Origin: Trichoplusia ni
Taxonomy: Eukaryota > Arthropoda > Insecta > Lepidoptera > Noctuidae
Assembly (NCBI RefSeq): GCF_003590095.1
Contig: NW_020800391.1
Coordinates: forward strand, 124,001-188,000
Reading direction: 5' to 3'
DNA length: 64,000 bases
Each line of letters starts with the position of its first letter. Position 1 is the stretch's first letter. Positions 35,401-45,228 of the stretch are shown here, piece after piece. The notes beneath the pieces were generated by a model. It was given only the letters and a program-made list of their open reading frames with translations. It was not told the DNA's origin and searched no databases. A program made the position numbers and the translations under genes.

Positions 35401-38400
35401 TTAATACTTTTATACTGAGGTAGCACGCGGCAAGGTATTAAATGTAATCACCGTCAAGGTGTCAACTAAATAGGCACCTTACATATCGTTTGAACCCACA
35501 TGGCTTATTTCTTTTACTGTATCTATAAATTGTTATCAATAGATAAATGTGTACGGAATTGGAGGATTATTTATGACAATCTTCTAGTCTAAAGAGTGGA
35601 ATGTGTTCGGCGTGTTTATTATTTTACAAAGAATTTTTGATAAGGCTAAAGGCCTATGCATACTATATTAGAACTGGTACATACTCACCTATCCGGGCGT
35701 TCGCTAAACGCACGTCCACAGCTTGTTTGTGTATGTATTTCGACATGTTACCGTGCGTCATTGATACCTCTGTGACGCATATAAAATTAGTAGTGCTTAG
35801 ATTCTACTAAATTTAATAAAAAACGTCATCACCCAACTTGTAACAATCTTAATAAATTCTCTAAAGTAAAATTTATTAAGACAATCTATACAGAAATTAA
35901 GTGGGATTAGATCGTAACAGCCAAAAAAAAAATTAAGATAAGATTACATGATCAAGTAGGATTTACGTCGGACTTTGTTGCCATGTAGTAAGTAAATAAA
36001 TAAGTAATTTAAAAAACTAAATACTAATACATAATACTCAAAAGAAAACAAATACTAATGTATTTTGAATGAGTGTTGTTGAAGAACTGAGTTGTTATTG
36101 TCCAGACAACGTTTACAATTTTGAGGTCAAATTGATTATGTAGCTATAGATTGTACTAAGCCTTTACAGACGAAAATAACAACGAGAAGATTGCGAACTC
36201 TATAGTCAAAACGAATGTTAATAGCTGATTTTTAATGTTTACTTAACTGATAATAGAGGACAACAAACCATAATTAAAGTTGTGCAATAATATTGATGTT
36301 GTAATCAAGATAGATACGTCTCTAGTGGTTTTCATCTTGGTTCAAAGTCCGATATTACATATACACAGACTATAATCGTCTAATTGCTCTACGAAGGCCT
36401 CTAAAGAAGGATTGAGATTGAATCATCGGGCTTATTAGGAGTTTTTATTTATTAGAGGAGGAATCCATTATATGGAGTCCCGGATTCCTCACGATATTTT
36501 CTTCTCTTTTTGAGGAGCTCGTAGCTCAGCTATAACTGCACAAGTTGATTTATCACAGGTTAAGCTACGCTTGGTCGACGGTCGTTCCGTAAATGGGTGA
36601 TCGATAGACCATTGATGTCATCACGAGTACCTACGTGTTTCGGAAGGCACGTTAAATTGTGGGCCCCGATTGTCATACACACATCTTTGACATTCGTTAG
36701 TCAGAAGCTAGAAAGTCTGACAAAAAATCTAACTAAGGAGCATCGTGTTGCCCAGGTAACTTGGTTGAGGAGGTCAGGTAGGCAGTCGCTCCTTAACCAC
36801 TGGCACTTAATTGCATCCGGTCGGACTACTAGTAGACTCCAACATAGTTGACAAATGCTGGAGGGATGATATTTTCTCCACCATTCATCAATATTTTCAT
36901 AAAACCTCATTGAAACGCTTGGATAAAAAAAGGACCAGCATTCATGGCAAATTTATATTTTCAGAGCTCAGCGAGGAACAGAAGGCTCTCCAAGACTTGG
37001 CCCGCAAGTTCACCAGGGAGGAGATTGTCCCAGTAGCGGCCCAATACGATAAGACCGGGGAGTACCCATGGCCCATCGTCAAGAAGGCGTGGGAGGTCGG
37101 CCTAATGAACGGCCACATCCCCGAACATTGCGGTAATGATGTTCATAATAACTGTGATGATTCGTTTACACGACTTTTTAATCATATTTGACTGTTCACA
37201 CTATTGATAGGTAGAGTTTGTAATATACCTGAAGTATGGTATTATTGCTTATCTTCTTTTCAAATGAAGTTTTTCATGTTTTGCCTGATCAGTTTGACAG
37301 GCATCTGAATATTATATAGTACTTTTTTACTAATATTATTTTGATATTATCAATATCTGTTACATGCAACTAGTTTTAAAGGATAATATATGTGTGTCAC
37401 TGCAAGGCTCTTCTTACACGCAGGACAAACAATCTTAGCTAGGTCGTAAGATGGATGTCAAGTGCACGCAGGAAAGACATGGCATCAGATGGATGCTAAT
37501 AGTTACTTGGAGACTAAATCGTGAGATAAAGCGACTTGTTACCTAGTGTCCAAAGAGTCTCAGCTTTAATGTCGTAGTGTAAACGATACCACAATTGGAT
37601 TTAATTGAATTAAATACCCTAATACACTCATAATGTTCCTCACAGTCAACAAGAGTAATTAAAATCTCTCGAATCAATTACAACAGTATTGTGTTAACTA
37701 TTGTTACTTGATTGCACCATAATTATAATTATAGTGCAACAGAATTAATTTGTCTATTTCTAAACAGCGAGTTAAAGTTAACAGGATGTTATGCAACACA
37801 ATCTAATTCTTATTTATTAACAAACATTAAGTAACTATCGTTCAAACTCTATATTTGGCTTAGCCATGGTCGAATCATGTCAACAAACCCAGAAGGTTAA
37901 ACACGCGATAAATTACTTCTTCTGTTACACAGATACCTTCAACATATTGGTAACATATAATTTAGTTTCGCTAGTATTTCTGTTCTTCTACTGTTTGCAT
38001 TGTAGTATGGTGTCTTTGGTGTAATTCAGAATAATTTATAAAAAAATAGCATGATACGAGTGATAAATATTGTCTTTACAGAGCAATATTTTAAAATGAA
38101 ATAGCAAAGATTAAAATGTCAGACACCATGCTAGAAAGCAGACATTTGTATGGTACACATTCTAAAGATACATCACAATTAATAGCCATTTGAAATCATA
38201 TCTTAAATTAAACAAAACAAAGTCTAATATAATTGTCGTTAAAGTTGTAAGATAACTTACAGGAGGCATGGGTTTAGGAGTATTCGACACTTGTCTAATA
38301 GCTGAAGAGATGTCTTATGGGTGCTCAGGCATTACAGGCCCCATTACTGTCACGTTAATAGGTGTAAGTCTTTCAAAATCGGTACAGGATTTATTCTAGA

Positions 38401-41400
38401 TATATAAAATTTACAGGGACAGAACATAGAGAGAAATAAAAAATATTCTACGCCGAACCAAACTTTAAAAAAAATCTTCAACCCCAATGTTTTAGTAAGA
38501 GTTACAAAATGAATTATGATAAATAGCACATCAAGTTGCTCAAAACATTTAAATCATTCTTTTGTACAGTAAATACGTCATAGTTCTACTGAATATAATA
38601 ATGTGACTAAAACGAATTGTAACTAATAATAAGCGATACACAAAAACCTCTTTATAATTTATAATTGTATTCACAATTTGCACAACAAAGGGTCTATGGT
38701 ATAAATACCGAATAAATAAACATCAGTATATTTGCAGTCAGTTCTACTCTAGAAATTCAAATTTATACCTACTGAAAAACACACTAGATAAGCGATGGCA
38801 TGACATTTTCTCTTCTATGTTCTGTAATTGTATCTGAAAGGTTTTCATGGAATAAAAATAATAGCTTTACAGGCCTAATAAATGAAAGTAATTTTAATCA
38901 GTATATATTCAGCTTGAAGTAAAGTTAACAATATTAATTCCAAGTTCCTTGCACCGTCGACAGGGGGCGTTAATTTAGGAGTGTTGGAGAACTGTCTAGT
39001 GTGCGAGGAACTGTCTTACGGTTGCTCAGGCATAATGGCGGCGATAACGATCACCGAAGTCGGAGTGAGCAAGTTACTGTAGCGTGTGAATCATATTCTG
39101 GTTATATGCGGTGATAGCATGTGGAATTTATTCTACCCTTTAGCTTTCACTCTTACTCTTTATCCTATTCGTTTCAATTCCCCCTACAATCACCTCTTAA
39201 AGCTGTAGTGATTGTCGAAGTGAGACAATGTTCTCTCTGTCTGTAGAGCACTATCTCGCTTTCACTATAGCAACATTACTGCTTTAAGAGATGGCGGTAG
39301 GGTGACTTTAAGTACTTAAAGAAATGTCACACAATTCTATAAGTACTGGATACAACTTATCTTTAGACAGTCATTTTTTAATCACTATTTAATAAGAATA
39401 TATTACAGAGTATTATAAAGGTGATGACTGTTTAATAACTTTCCATGGATTAAGTCAGTATAAACATGAAACAGTCTTATTTTCGGTCGGTGGCAGAGTT
39501 TAACCAGTCATGGTTTTCTACATACATTACTAAGTTAAGAGGTGGCGATCAAAACACAGTTACAAAATATTTTATTTTATTACCGACATCAAATACAACT
39601 GACTCTCCATTTAAACATTTCCCATATTTTTCCACAGTTAAACACCATTGATACCGAATGATGATTTACTTAAAAAGAACACATTTTAAATCAAATGCAA
39701 TATGTATGAATGTACATCAAATCGATCGGGCGTACGTGTCTCTATAATGACAATGACACTTACATACAAAGTAGAGGCTCAATGTTAAAAAAAATCGATA
39801 CATTGGAAATTAAAACAACGTTAGCAATTTTTAATGTTTTACCTACAATTTTGTTACAAAAGCAACAAAGTATTATTTAATATTTGTTAAGAAGTCTATA
39901 AAATTGCGGTCCGCAAAACATTTTTTGGTACTGGTTTATTTTGAGACCGATTATTGGGCAAGGGACTTCTACATTTCGGTCAAGACTGCTCCGTCTAGAG
40001 CTACCTCACACGAATTCCTTAAGAAGAGCTTAGTACCACTAATTACAGTCGTCAAGAGCCCAAAATAGACTTAGTACATTTCAGGGGGGACGGGTCTTCT
40101 AGGAGTATTCGAAGACTGCCTAATAGGAGAAGAAATGGCATTCGGATGCGCAGGCATCTATAACGTCATGGGAGGCAGCCACTTAGGAGTGAGTTCTGAC
40201 ATTATCAATGTCACACAACACTGGGTCTTTCTATAATGTCTGTTAATAGTGTCTGTTCTCTATATTCGCTTTATGTCACGTTAGCATGGTCGTGCAGAAA
40301 TCAATCACGCTGAAATACGCTTTACGATCATTTGGAGGTACAAAATTTGCCTTACGAGCTAGTAGCTGCTACTACGAGCGGGTAGTTTTTGAAGCCTCCA
40401 TTTAAGTTGAGTTTTAAAAATTAATAAGATTTTGGCTGAATATCCATATACGGTCTTAATTACTTTATTAACAATAAAGTTAATTAATAATAAGACTGTT
40501 TCTTCAAGAAAACGACGGCTAAAAGTTGTAGGAGCTTACTTTCAAAATTAAAAGTTAAAAAGCATACCATTAATTGGGTAATAATAAAAAGCTAGACATG
40601 CTGGAATTAGTAGAAATACCTTGTGGATCTAGAGCGTGTAGAAGCTCACTAGCTATTATTAAATTTATCAATTTATCGTCCAAATAAAGAAACCAAATAA
40701 ATAATGCCTTTCACAGAATATTAGTAGTACCATACGGATCTAAGTAGATTTGTAGTTAATTACCCCACAATCGTCAATTCTAGGACCAAAATGGCTAGTT
40801 GTCTATAGAAATTGTTGTGTTCAGCCGGTTTGAGCTTCAGGAGACATTTCAGGGGGCGTGGGTGTTCTTGGAGTGTTTGAGGAGTGCCTTGTAGGCGAGG
40901 AAATGGCATTCGGATGCACAGGCATTACTACCGCAATCGGAGGCACCAACTTAGGAGTGAGTCTCGACATTCAATGTCACACAACACTGGGTCTTCCTGT
41001 AATGTTTGTTAATATTGTCTGTTCTCTACATTCGCTTTATGTCATGTTAGCATGTTCGTGCAGGAATGTCGAGGGGCAGCCACGCGGGATGTAATACTTA
41101 ACAGGAATTACTCGGTTACAAATACTACCATACTAAATAATAACATTGTTATTAAAATAAAAGAAAACAATTGCCTGTATAGTTTCTAATGCACTATTTT
41201 AGGATGATATTTAATTTGTTCGTGGTATAAGGTTTCAAATCTAGGTCTGTGTGTCGGTTCATAAAATATACGTGGTCTTATTATGCAAACAACTTTTATG
41301 TGTAAATAGTGTCAGTCTTTTCTCGTCACGCTATTAAAACCAAACAAAGTTATATGAAATAATATTGGTTTTTTAATGTTGTATGTTACAATCTGATATA

Positions 41401-44400
41401 TACCTCAAACCCTGACCAAAGCACGTCACGATACACCTGTACTATCAACCTTACCTTAAAATTACATGTTGAGAACACATATTTAAGTATTCAAGAGTTT
41501 CGCCTCTGATCATTTTACAAAAATCGATTCACGTATTGCGTCAGGTGATATACACCTGTGACTTTCCCAAAGCGGCACATAATGATTACTTACTAGCAAA
41601 CTGTAAGCAAAAAAATATAAAACCTTTTTCAGTCTCAAAATCTTATAGCAAGTTAGTACCATGTATCGTGCGCACCCCTTAGCTTATTGTCAGTCTGTTC
41701 CCTCCAGGTGGTATGAATATGGATGTCTTTGACGGGTGTATGGTAGCTGAAGAGCTGGCGTACGGGTGCACAGGCATTATGACAGCAATGGAAGCCAGTG
41801 GTCTTGGAGTGAGTGGCTTTCGTGCCCCGCTTAGCTTACTAACGCGATTTGACTAACCGTATTCAAGATAGGCACTAAGGTCGTTCTAAAATCTGTACAT
41901 ATTGTGGTGTAGCTACCTTGGATGGGACCTGGTGCGGACGTTGGTGGTGTCACCCCATCGAAAGTAAATTATATATCATAAAATATATGGATAATTTATT
42001 ATTTATAATATTGAAGAAATATCAAAACACAATAAAGAAGGGCTAAAATTTCTTCTTTCTAGCTTAGACAGTTGCAAACTCAGGAATAATTTCATAGGCT
42101 CTTTTGAGGGAATAATAGAATTCTACATAGAGCTGAGCTAATGTTAGGCGAGGAATCCCACATGAAGAAGAAATTTCAGAGCTTGCGTTTTTTTTTTCAT
42201 CGGGTGTCACCCCAAGAAAGTTGACAACTGGTACGACTAGCCCCCGACTCTAGTATGCTACGCCACTGTGTACATATTTGACAGTAAAAGAGGGTCTTCT
42301 ATCTCTCAGTGCTGTTCTTGAATATGGCTGTCTATGTCTATAACTAATATCTTTAACGTTTACTATTTACTAATAACGCCTATATGCATATTTATGTCCG
42401 TTCATATTATTAATGCTTATAAGTTGTAATATTAGAACGAACAATTATTTGATGACGAATGAATGTTATCTTATTACATTAATTCATTCATGAGCATTAA
42501 TAATCATGTTACCTATTCCATGAAAACTTAAAGAATAGTGGCTATATTAGAAAATAGCTAACTTGTTTATAAATGTATGAAACCTTATTGCTAATTTAGA
42601 TGTTAATTTTTGTTATAAATTTTAAGAATGAAAGTAATATGAACACTATTCTTTGGTATTGCTTTGGGAAATATCATTGTGTTTGTTTAATACTAACATT
42701 TTAATAGTATTTTTGCATGTTATAATTATATCCCACATATTATATTCTTATTAATAATTTATATAAAACAATGCATCTTTAAAGTTTATGTTTGTACTGT
42801 GACTTACAGAGTATGTAGTACATTTACAATTAAATTAAAATTATTATAAACGTATATTAATAATTAATATTTATGTAATATTGTAACGTTTTTTGTCTAA
42901 CATACAGCTGTATGCTTACGATTCTGCTATATTTATTTGAGGTACTAATACCTAAGTGCGTATGGTATATTTTCTACATTATTTTTCAGCAAATGCCCGT
43001 CATTATTGCCGGTAATAAGGAACAACAGAAGAAATACCTCGGCAGACTTATTGAAGAGCCTATTGTTGCTGTAAGTCTTGGAATAATACTGCATATTTAC
43101 GTTACCTTTCCCACACACCACAAGCTTCTTAGCAACTTGCAATAAAACTTTGGAAAGTGCCTCAGCTTTCATCTCTTTTTTTACATCTTTACACAACAAA
43201 GACGTTATTATTCAACTACAGTTCTTGAGCAAAATGAATGCAATTTAAAGCCACCTAGAGTAGGTATCCAATATTTTTCTCACGGAGACTATAGCTTTGC
43301 ATGTGCAGTTACTTAAAGTATTTTTTGTTTAGGCCTATTGTGTGACTGAACCTGGTGCGGGATCCGATGTTGCCGGCGTCAAAACCAGAGCCGAGAAGAA
43401 AGGAGACGAGTGGATCATCAACGGACAAAAAATGTGGATCACAAACGGAGGGGTCGCCAACTGGTATGTCTAGCTCTCAACGTGCAGCTAGTCGCTATGG
43501 GGGACGTCAGGGACGCTAACTTAATCTGGTTATGCAGATGCGATATTGAAAAGATGTATTTTTTTTCAACATTTAATAGACTGTTCGTTGCAAATACAGG
43601 TATTTCGTGCTGGCACGAACCAACCCCGATCCCAAGTGCCCAGCTAGCAAGGCCTTTACCGGTTTTATCGTCGAGAGGGAATGGGCCGGAGTTACACCCG
43701 GACGCAAGGTAAATATCTTTGAAACGACATTAGTTCGACTTACTTTATACGGTTTCTTTAAGTTTGTTACAAACTGGTTCCACGAGTTGTTCCGATTTTC
43801 AAAAGAGTCCTTTGCATGGCTTTTCATTTATTTGGGGATTTGAATGAACGTTTGAAATTTGAGTAAAAGCAGAGTGACGGTAATGTAATTTATTAGAAAA
43901 TGTTGTACATTCGGTGTTTTCCTTGGTCCTGTAGGAACAAAACATGGGACAGCGTGCGTCGGACACACGTGGCATCACCTTCGAGGACGTTCGCGTTCCC
44001 AAAGAAAACGTGCTGATCGGAGAAGGCGCTGGTTTCAAGATCGCTATGGGCGCTTTTGACAAGACTCGCCCCCCGGTAACTAAACACTCGTATTATAAAA
44101 CAGCGTATTATCTAGAATAAGTTACATTGGTCATATTAAGGTTGTCCCGAGGTTGTTTTAGTGAACTAAATATAGTTTTCCTTAACTATTCTTCAAAGTT
44201 AGTCATTTATTGATGTAACGATACATACCCACTTTACCTACAGGTAGCAGCTGGTGCTACTGGTTTGGCGCAGCGAGCGCTCACCGAGGCCACTAAGTAC
44301 GCTCTGGAACGCAAGACGTTCGGCGTCCCGATCGCGAGGCACCAGGCCGTCGCCTTCATGTTGGCTGACATGGCCATCGGCGTGGAGACAGCGCGTCTGG

Positions 44401-45098
44401 CCTGGATGAGGGCCGCCTGGATGGCTGACTATGGTACGTTAACATATACCTATTATTTCCACCTACATAAACATTTGTATTTACTGTTTTAATGTATTAG
44501 CCAATTTGTATGTGTCAGCAACCTAGCCAACGTACAACCTATTCAATGTATGAGGAACGCAATTCGATTGTGCGACTTTACACGTGCTACAAATATAGAC
44601 CCACTAGCTTTTCGCCCGCAGCTTTGCCCGCGTCGAGGCTGGTTATATAGCGTTTCCAAGAGAACTCTTCAAAAGTCCGGGATAAAAACTATAATATGTT
44701 CTTTCTCAAGGTCATCTCTATCTCTGTACCAAATTCAATTAAAATCGGTTCAGTGGTTCAGACGTGAAAGCGTAACAGACAGACAGACAGAGTTACTTTC
44801 ACATTTATAATATTAGTAAGGATCATTGAAAGAAAACAAAACATCAACTGTTCTATGTTTTACAGGCATCAGGAACACAGTCCTTGCTTCGGTAGCCAAG
44901 TGCCACGCTTCTGAAATCGCCAACAAAGCAGCCGCTGACGCCGTACAAATCTTCGGAGGCAACGGTTTCAACACGGACTACCCCGTTGAGAAACTCATGC
45001 GAGACGCCAAGATCTACCAGATCTATGAAGGCACGTCACAGATCCAGAGACTCATCATCTCCAGGGAGATCCTCAACAACGCTATGCAATCCAACTAA
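32425..45098 (+). CDS. ACADM: Medium-chain acyl-CoA dehydrogenase, mitochondrial, with five alternative versions of one exon
   Basis: Catalyses the first, FAD-dependent step of mitochondrial beta-oxidation, passing electrons to ETF. Exons: 32425-32442, 34999-35095, 36965-37132, one of five cassettes (38263-38363, 38964-39064, 40085-40188, 40853-40956, 41708-41808), 42990-43070, 43333-43463, 43600-43708, 43935-44075, 44244-44433, 44866-45098. All junctions are GT-AG with matching phases, giving 422 aa (423 with a 104-nt cassette), close to vertebrate MCAD (about 421). The N-terminus (IRATRPIYRKLSTSA) is a basic mitochondrial presequence. Diagnostic motifs are YCVTEPGAGSDVAG, KMWITNGG, RKTFG, QIFGGNGF and IYEGTSQIQR. 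The Glu of YEGT is the catalytic base in MCAD. Family assignment is very secure. Which cassettes are expressed is unknown. Confidence 0.96.
33261..33450 (+). repeat. LINE tail and adjacent repeat fragment in ACADM intron 1
   Basis: TGATGGATAGAGTGGAAAAA, then AGAGGCCTCAGCCCTGCAGTGA matches the 3' end of the LINE relic at 5583-5720 (GACAGAGTGG...GAGGCCTTTGCCCTGCAGTG). About 80 bp later a CATCATCATCACCAGCCTCG then TGCTGGGCACAGG fragment of another common lepidopteran repeat begins. Confidence 0.5.
34999..35095 (+). CDS. ACADM: ACADM exon 2: mitochondrial presequence
   Basis: Acceptor TGTTTCAG, donor GTACGT, phase 0 to 1, 97 nt. It encodes VIRATRPIYRKLSTSAPVAA, then AAKPLPTTGMCF, rich in Arg, Ser and Ala without acidic residues, with a likely processing site after the RKLSTS region. 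It leads directly into the conserved ELSEEQ start of the mature enzyme. Confidence 0.9.
36514..36872 (+). mobile_element. SINE in ACADM intron 2
   Basis: The head GAGCTCGTAGCTCAGCTATA looks tRNA-derived. It is followed by GGTCGACGGTCGTTCCGTAA, then ATGGGTGATCG, resembling a 5S/tRNA-type pol III head. The body has CATCTTTGACATTCGTTAGT, GTTGAGGAGGTCAGGTAGGC and TTGCATCCGGTCGGACTACT, as in many lepidopteran SINEs. It ends about 90 bp before exon 3. The 84-codon frame within it is not a gene. Confidence 0.65.
36965..37132 (+). CDS. ACADM: ACADM exon 3: N-terminal alpha domain
   Basis: Phase 1 to phase 1, 168 nt. It encodes ELSEEQKALQDLARKFTREE, IVPVAAQYDKTGEYPWPIVK and KAWEVGLMNGHIPEHCG, closely matching the N-terminal helices of animal MCAD. 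Its donor (GTAATG) is the common upstream partner of all five cassette exons. Confidence 0.96.
38263..38363 (+). CDS. ACADM: ACADM alternative exon 4a
   Basis: Acceptor CTTACAG, donor GTAAGT, phase 1 to 0, 101 nt. It encodes GMGLGVFDTCLIAEEMSYGC, then SGITGPITVTLIG. The N-terminal half keeps the MCAD pattern (GLG.FD.CLI.EE..YGC). In the pocket half, the equivalents of human mature Gln95, Thr96, Ala97 and Glu99 are Thr, Gly, Pro and Thr, and the equivalent of Leu103 is Ile. Most diverged in the pocket together with 4b. No stop or broken splice site. Confidence 0.85.
38964..39064 (+). CDS. ACADM: ACADM alternative exon 4b
   Basis: Acceptor CACCGTCGACAG (weak pyrimidine tract), donor GTGAGC, phase 1 to 0, 101 nt. 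It encodes GVNLGVLENCLVCEELSYGC, then SGIMAAITITEVG. Equivalents of Gln95, Thr96 and Glu99 are Met, Ala and Thr, and of Leu103 Val. The FD of other versions is LE here. A foldback MITE sits about 115 bp beyond its donor. Confidence 0.82.
39179..39306. mobile_element. Foldback MITE between alternative exons 4b and 4c
   Basis: CCCTACAATCACCTCTTAAA, then GCTGTAGTGATTGTCGAAGT on the left, is inverted on the right as ACTATAGCAACATTACTGCT, then TTAAGAGATGGCGGTAGGG. The arms are about 50-55 bp with scattered mismatches and a short unpaired centre. It is a common lepidopteran palindromic element and would form a hairpin in the pre-mRNA beside exon 4b. Confidence 0.65.
40085..40188 (+). CDS. ACADM: ACADM alternative exon 4c
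   Basis: Acceptor ACATTTCAG, donor GTGAGT, phase 1 to 0, 104 nt, one codon longer than 4a, 4b and 4e. It encodes GTGLLGVFEDCLIGEEMAFG, then CAGIYNVMGGSHLG. Equivalents of Gln95, Thr96, Ala97 and Glu99 are Tyr, Asn, Val and Gly. Its downstream intron start (about 110 bp) closely matches that of 4d, so the two are a young tandem duplicate. Confidence 0.82.
40853..40956 (+). CDS. ACADM: ACADM alternative exon 4d
   Basis: Acceptor ACATTTCAG, donor GTGAGT, phase 1 to 0, 104 nt with the same extra codon as 4c. It encodes GVGVLGVFEECLVGEEMAFG, then CTGITTAIGGTNLG. It keeps Thr96 and Ala97 of canonical MCAD but has Thr for Gln95 and Gly for Glu99. Very long-chain acyl-CoA dehydrogenase also uses Gly in this region, which deepens the pocket (from memory of the structural literature). 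Confidence 0.85.
41708..41808 (+). CDS. ACADM: ACADM alternative exon 4e (closest to canonical MCAD)
   Basis: Acceptor TCTGTTCCCTCCAG (strong pyrimidine tract), donor GTGAGT, phase 1 to 0, 101 nt. It encodes GMNMDVFDGCMVAEELAYGC, then TGIMTAMEASGLG. It keeps the Glu99 equivalent and the EELAYGCTG string of vertebrate MCAD, so it is the likely ancestral version. It is the most 3' of the five, nearest the common downstream acceptor. Confidence 0.9.
42990..43070 (+). CDS. ACADM: ACADM exon 5: common exon after the cassette
   Basis: Phase 0 to 0, 81 nt, acceptor ATTTTTCAG, donor GTAAGT. It encodes QMPVIIAGNKEQQKKYLGRL, then IEEPIVA, joining directly to the final Gly of each cassette as in vertebrate MCAD (..LG-QMPIIIAGN..). 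Confidence 0.95.
43333..43463 (+). CDS. ACADM: ACADM exon 6: flavin/substrate beta domain
   Basis: Phase 0 to 2, 131 nt, acceptor TTGTTTAG. It encodes AYCVTEPGAGSDVAGVKTRA, EKKGDEWIINGQKMWITNGG and VANW. YCVTEP.AGSD is the first family signature, contacting FAD and substrate. KMWITNGG is also conserved across the family. Confidence 0.97.
43600..43708 (+). CDS. ACADM: ACADM exon 7: beta domain
   Basis: Phase 2 to 0, 109 nt, acceptor CAAATACAG. It encodes YFVLARTNPDPKCPASKAFT, then GFIVEREWAGVTPGRK, matching the MCAD beta-barrel. A 60-100 codon frame overlapping it in another frame is a shadow. Confidence 0.95.
43935..44075 (+). CDS. ACADM: ACADM exon 8: beta domain to C-terminal helices
   Basis: Phase 0 to 0, 141 nt, acceptor GGTCCTGTAG, donor GTAACT. 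It encodes EQNMGQRASDTRGITFEDVR, VPKENVLIGEGAGFKIAMGA and FDKTRPP. The MG.R.SDT.G..FEDV..P..N.LG pattern is family-wide. Confidence 0.95.
44244..44433 (+). CDS. ACADM: ACADM exon 9: C-terminal helical domain
   Basis: Phase 0 to 1, 190 nt, acceptor TTTACCTACAG, donor GTACGT. It encodes VAAGATGLAQRALTEATKYA, LERKTFGVPIARHQAVAFML and ADMAIGVETARLAWMRAAWM, with the Arg-Lys-Thr-Phe-Gly flavin-binding motif and the HQA helix. Confidence 0.96.
44601..44820 (-). mobile_element. Helitron-like element in the last ACADM intron, reverse orientation
   Basis: The reverse complement begins ACTAATATTATAAATGTGAA and ends GGCGAAAAGCTAGTGGG. Its body matches the copy at 16484-16672 almost base for base in places (e.g. 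TGACCTTGAGAAAGAACATA and CCCGGACTTTTGAAGAGTTC). Both ends are present, so it is nearly complete at about 220 bp. Confidence 0.6.
44866..45098 (+). CDS. ACADM: ACADM exon 10: catalytic Glu and stop
   Basis: Phase 1 to stop, 233 nt, acceptor TTTTACAG. It encodes IRNTVLASVAKCHASEIANK, AAADAVQIFGGNGFNTDYPV, EKLMRDAKIYQIYEGTSQIQ and RLIISREILNNAMQSN, then TAA. QIFGGNGF binds the FAD of the neighbouring subunit. The Glu of IYEGTSQIQ is the alpha-proton-abstracting base in MCAD. Confidence 0.97.
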
Positions 45099-45228
45099 AT
45101 ATTAAACTATATCTATCTACCTATACACATATTCGGCGTATTGAACTCTTTGGATGAATTGTCTTCGTAATACTAAGTAGAACGCATAAATGTACAGTAT
45201 TGTTCACTATAAAAAAGAATAATCACAA

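Noticed and set aside
36597..36910. 84-codon + and 69-codon - strand frames
   Set aside because: Both lie in the SINE at 36514-36872.
40858..41094. 78-codon + strand open frame
   Set aside because: It is alternative exon 4d read through its donor into the intron. The second half is intron sequence shared with the intron after 4c.
38263..41808. Alternative exons as retroposed or dead pseudo-exons
   Set aside because: They are flanked by introns rather than being intronless copies. All five keep frame, phase and GT-AG sites, and the conserved cysteine and glycine pattern is intact.
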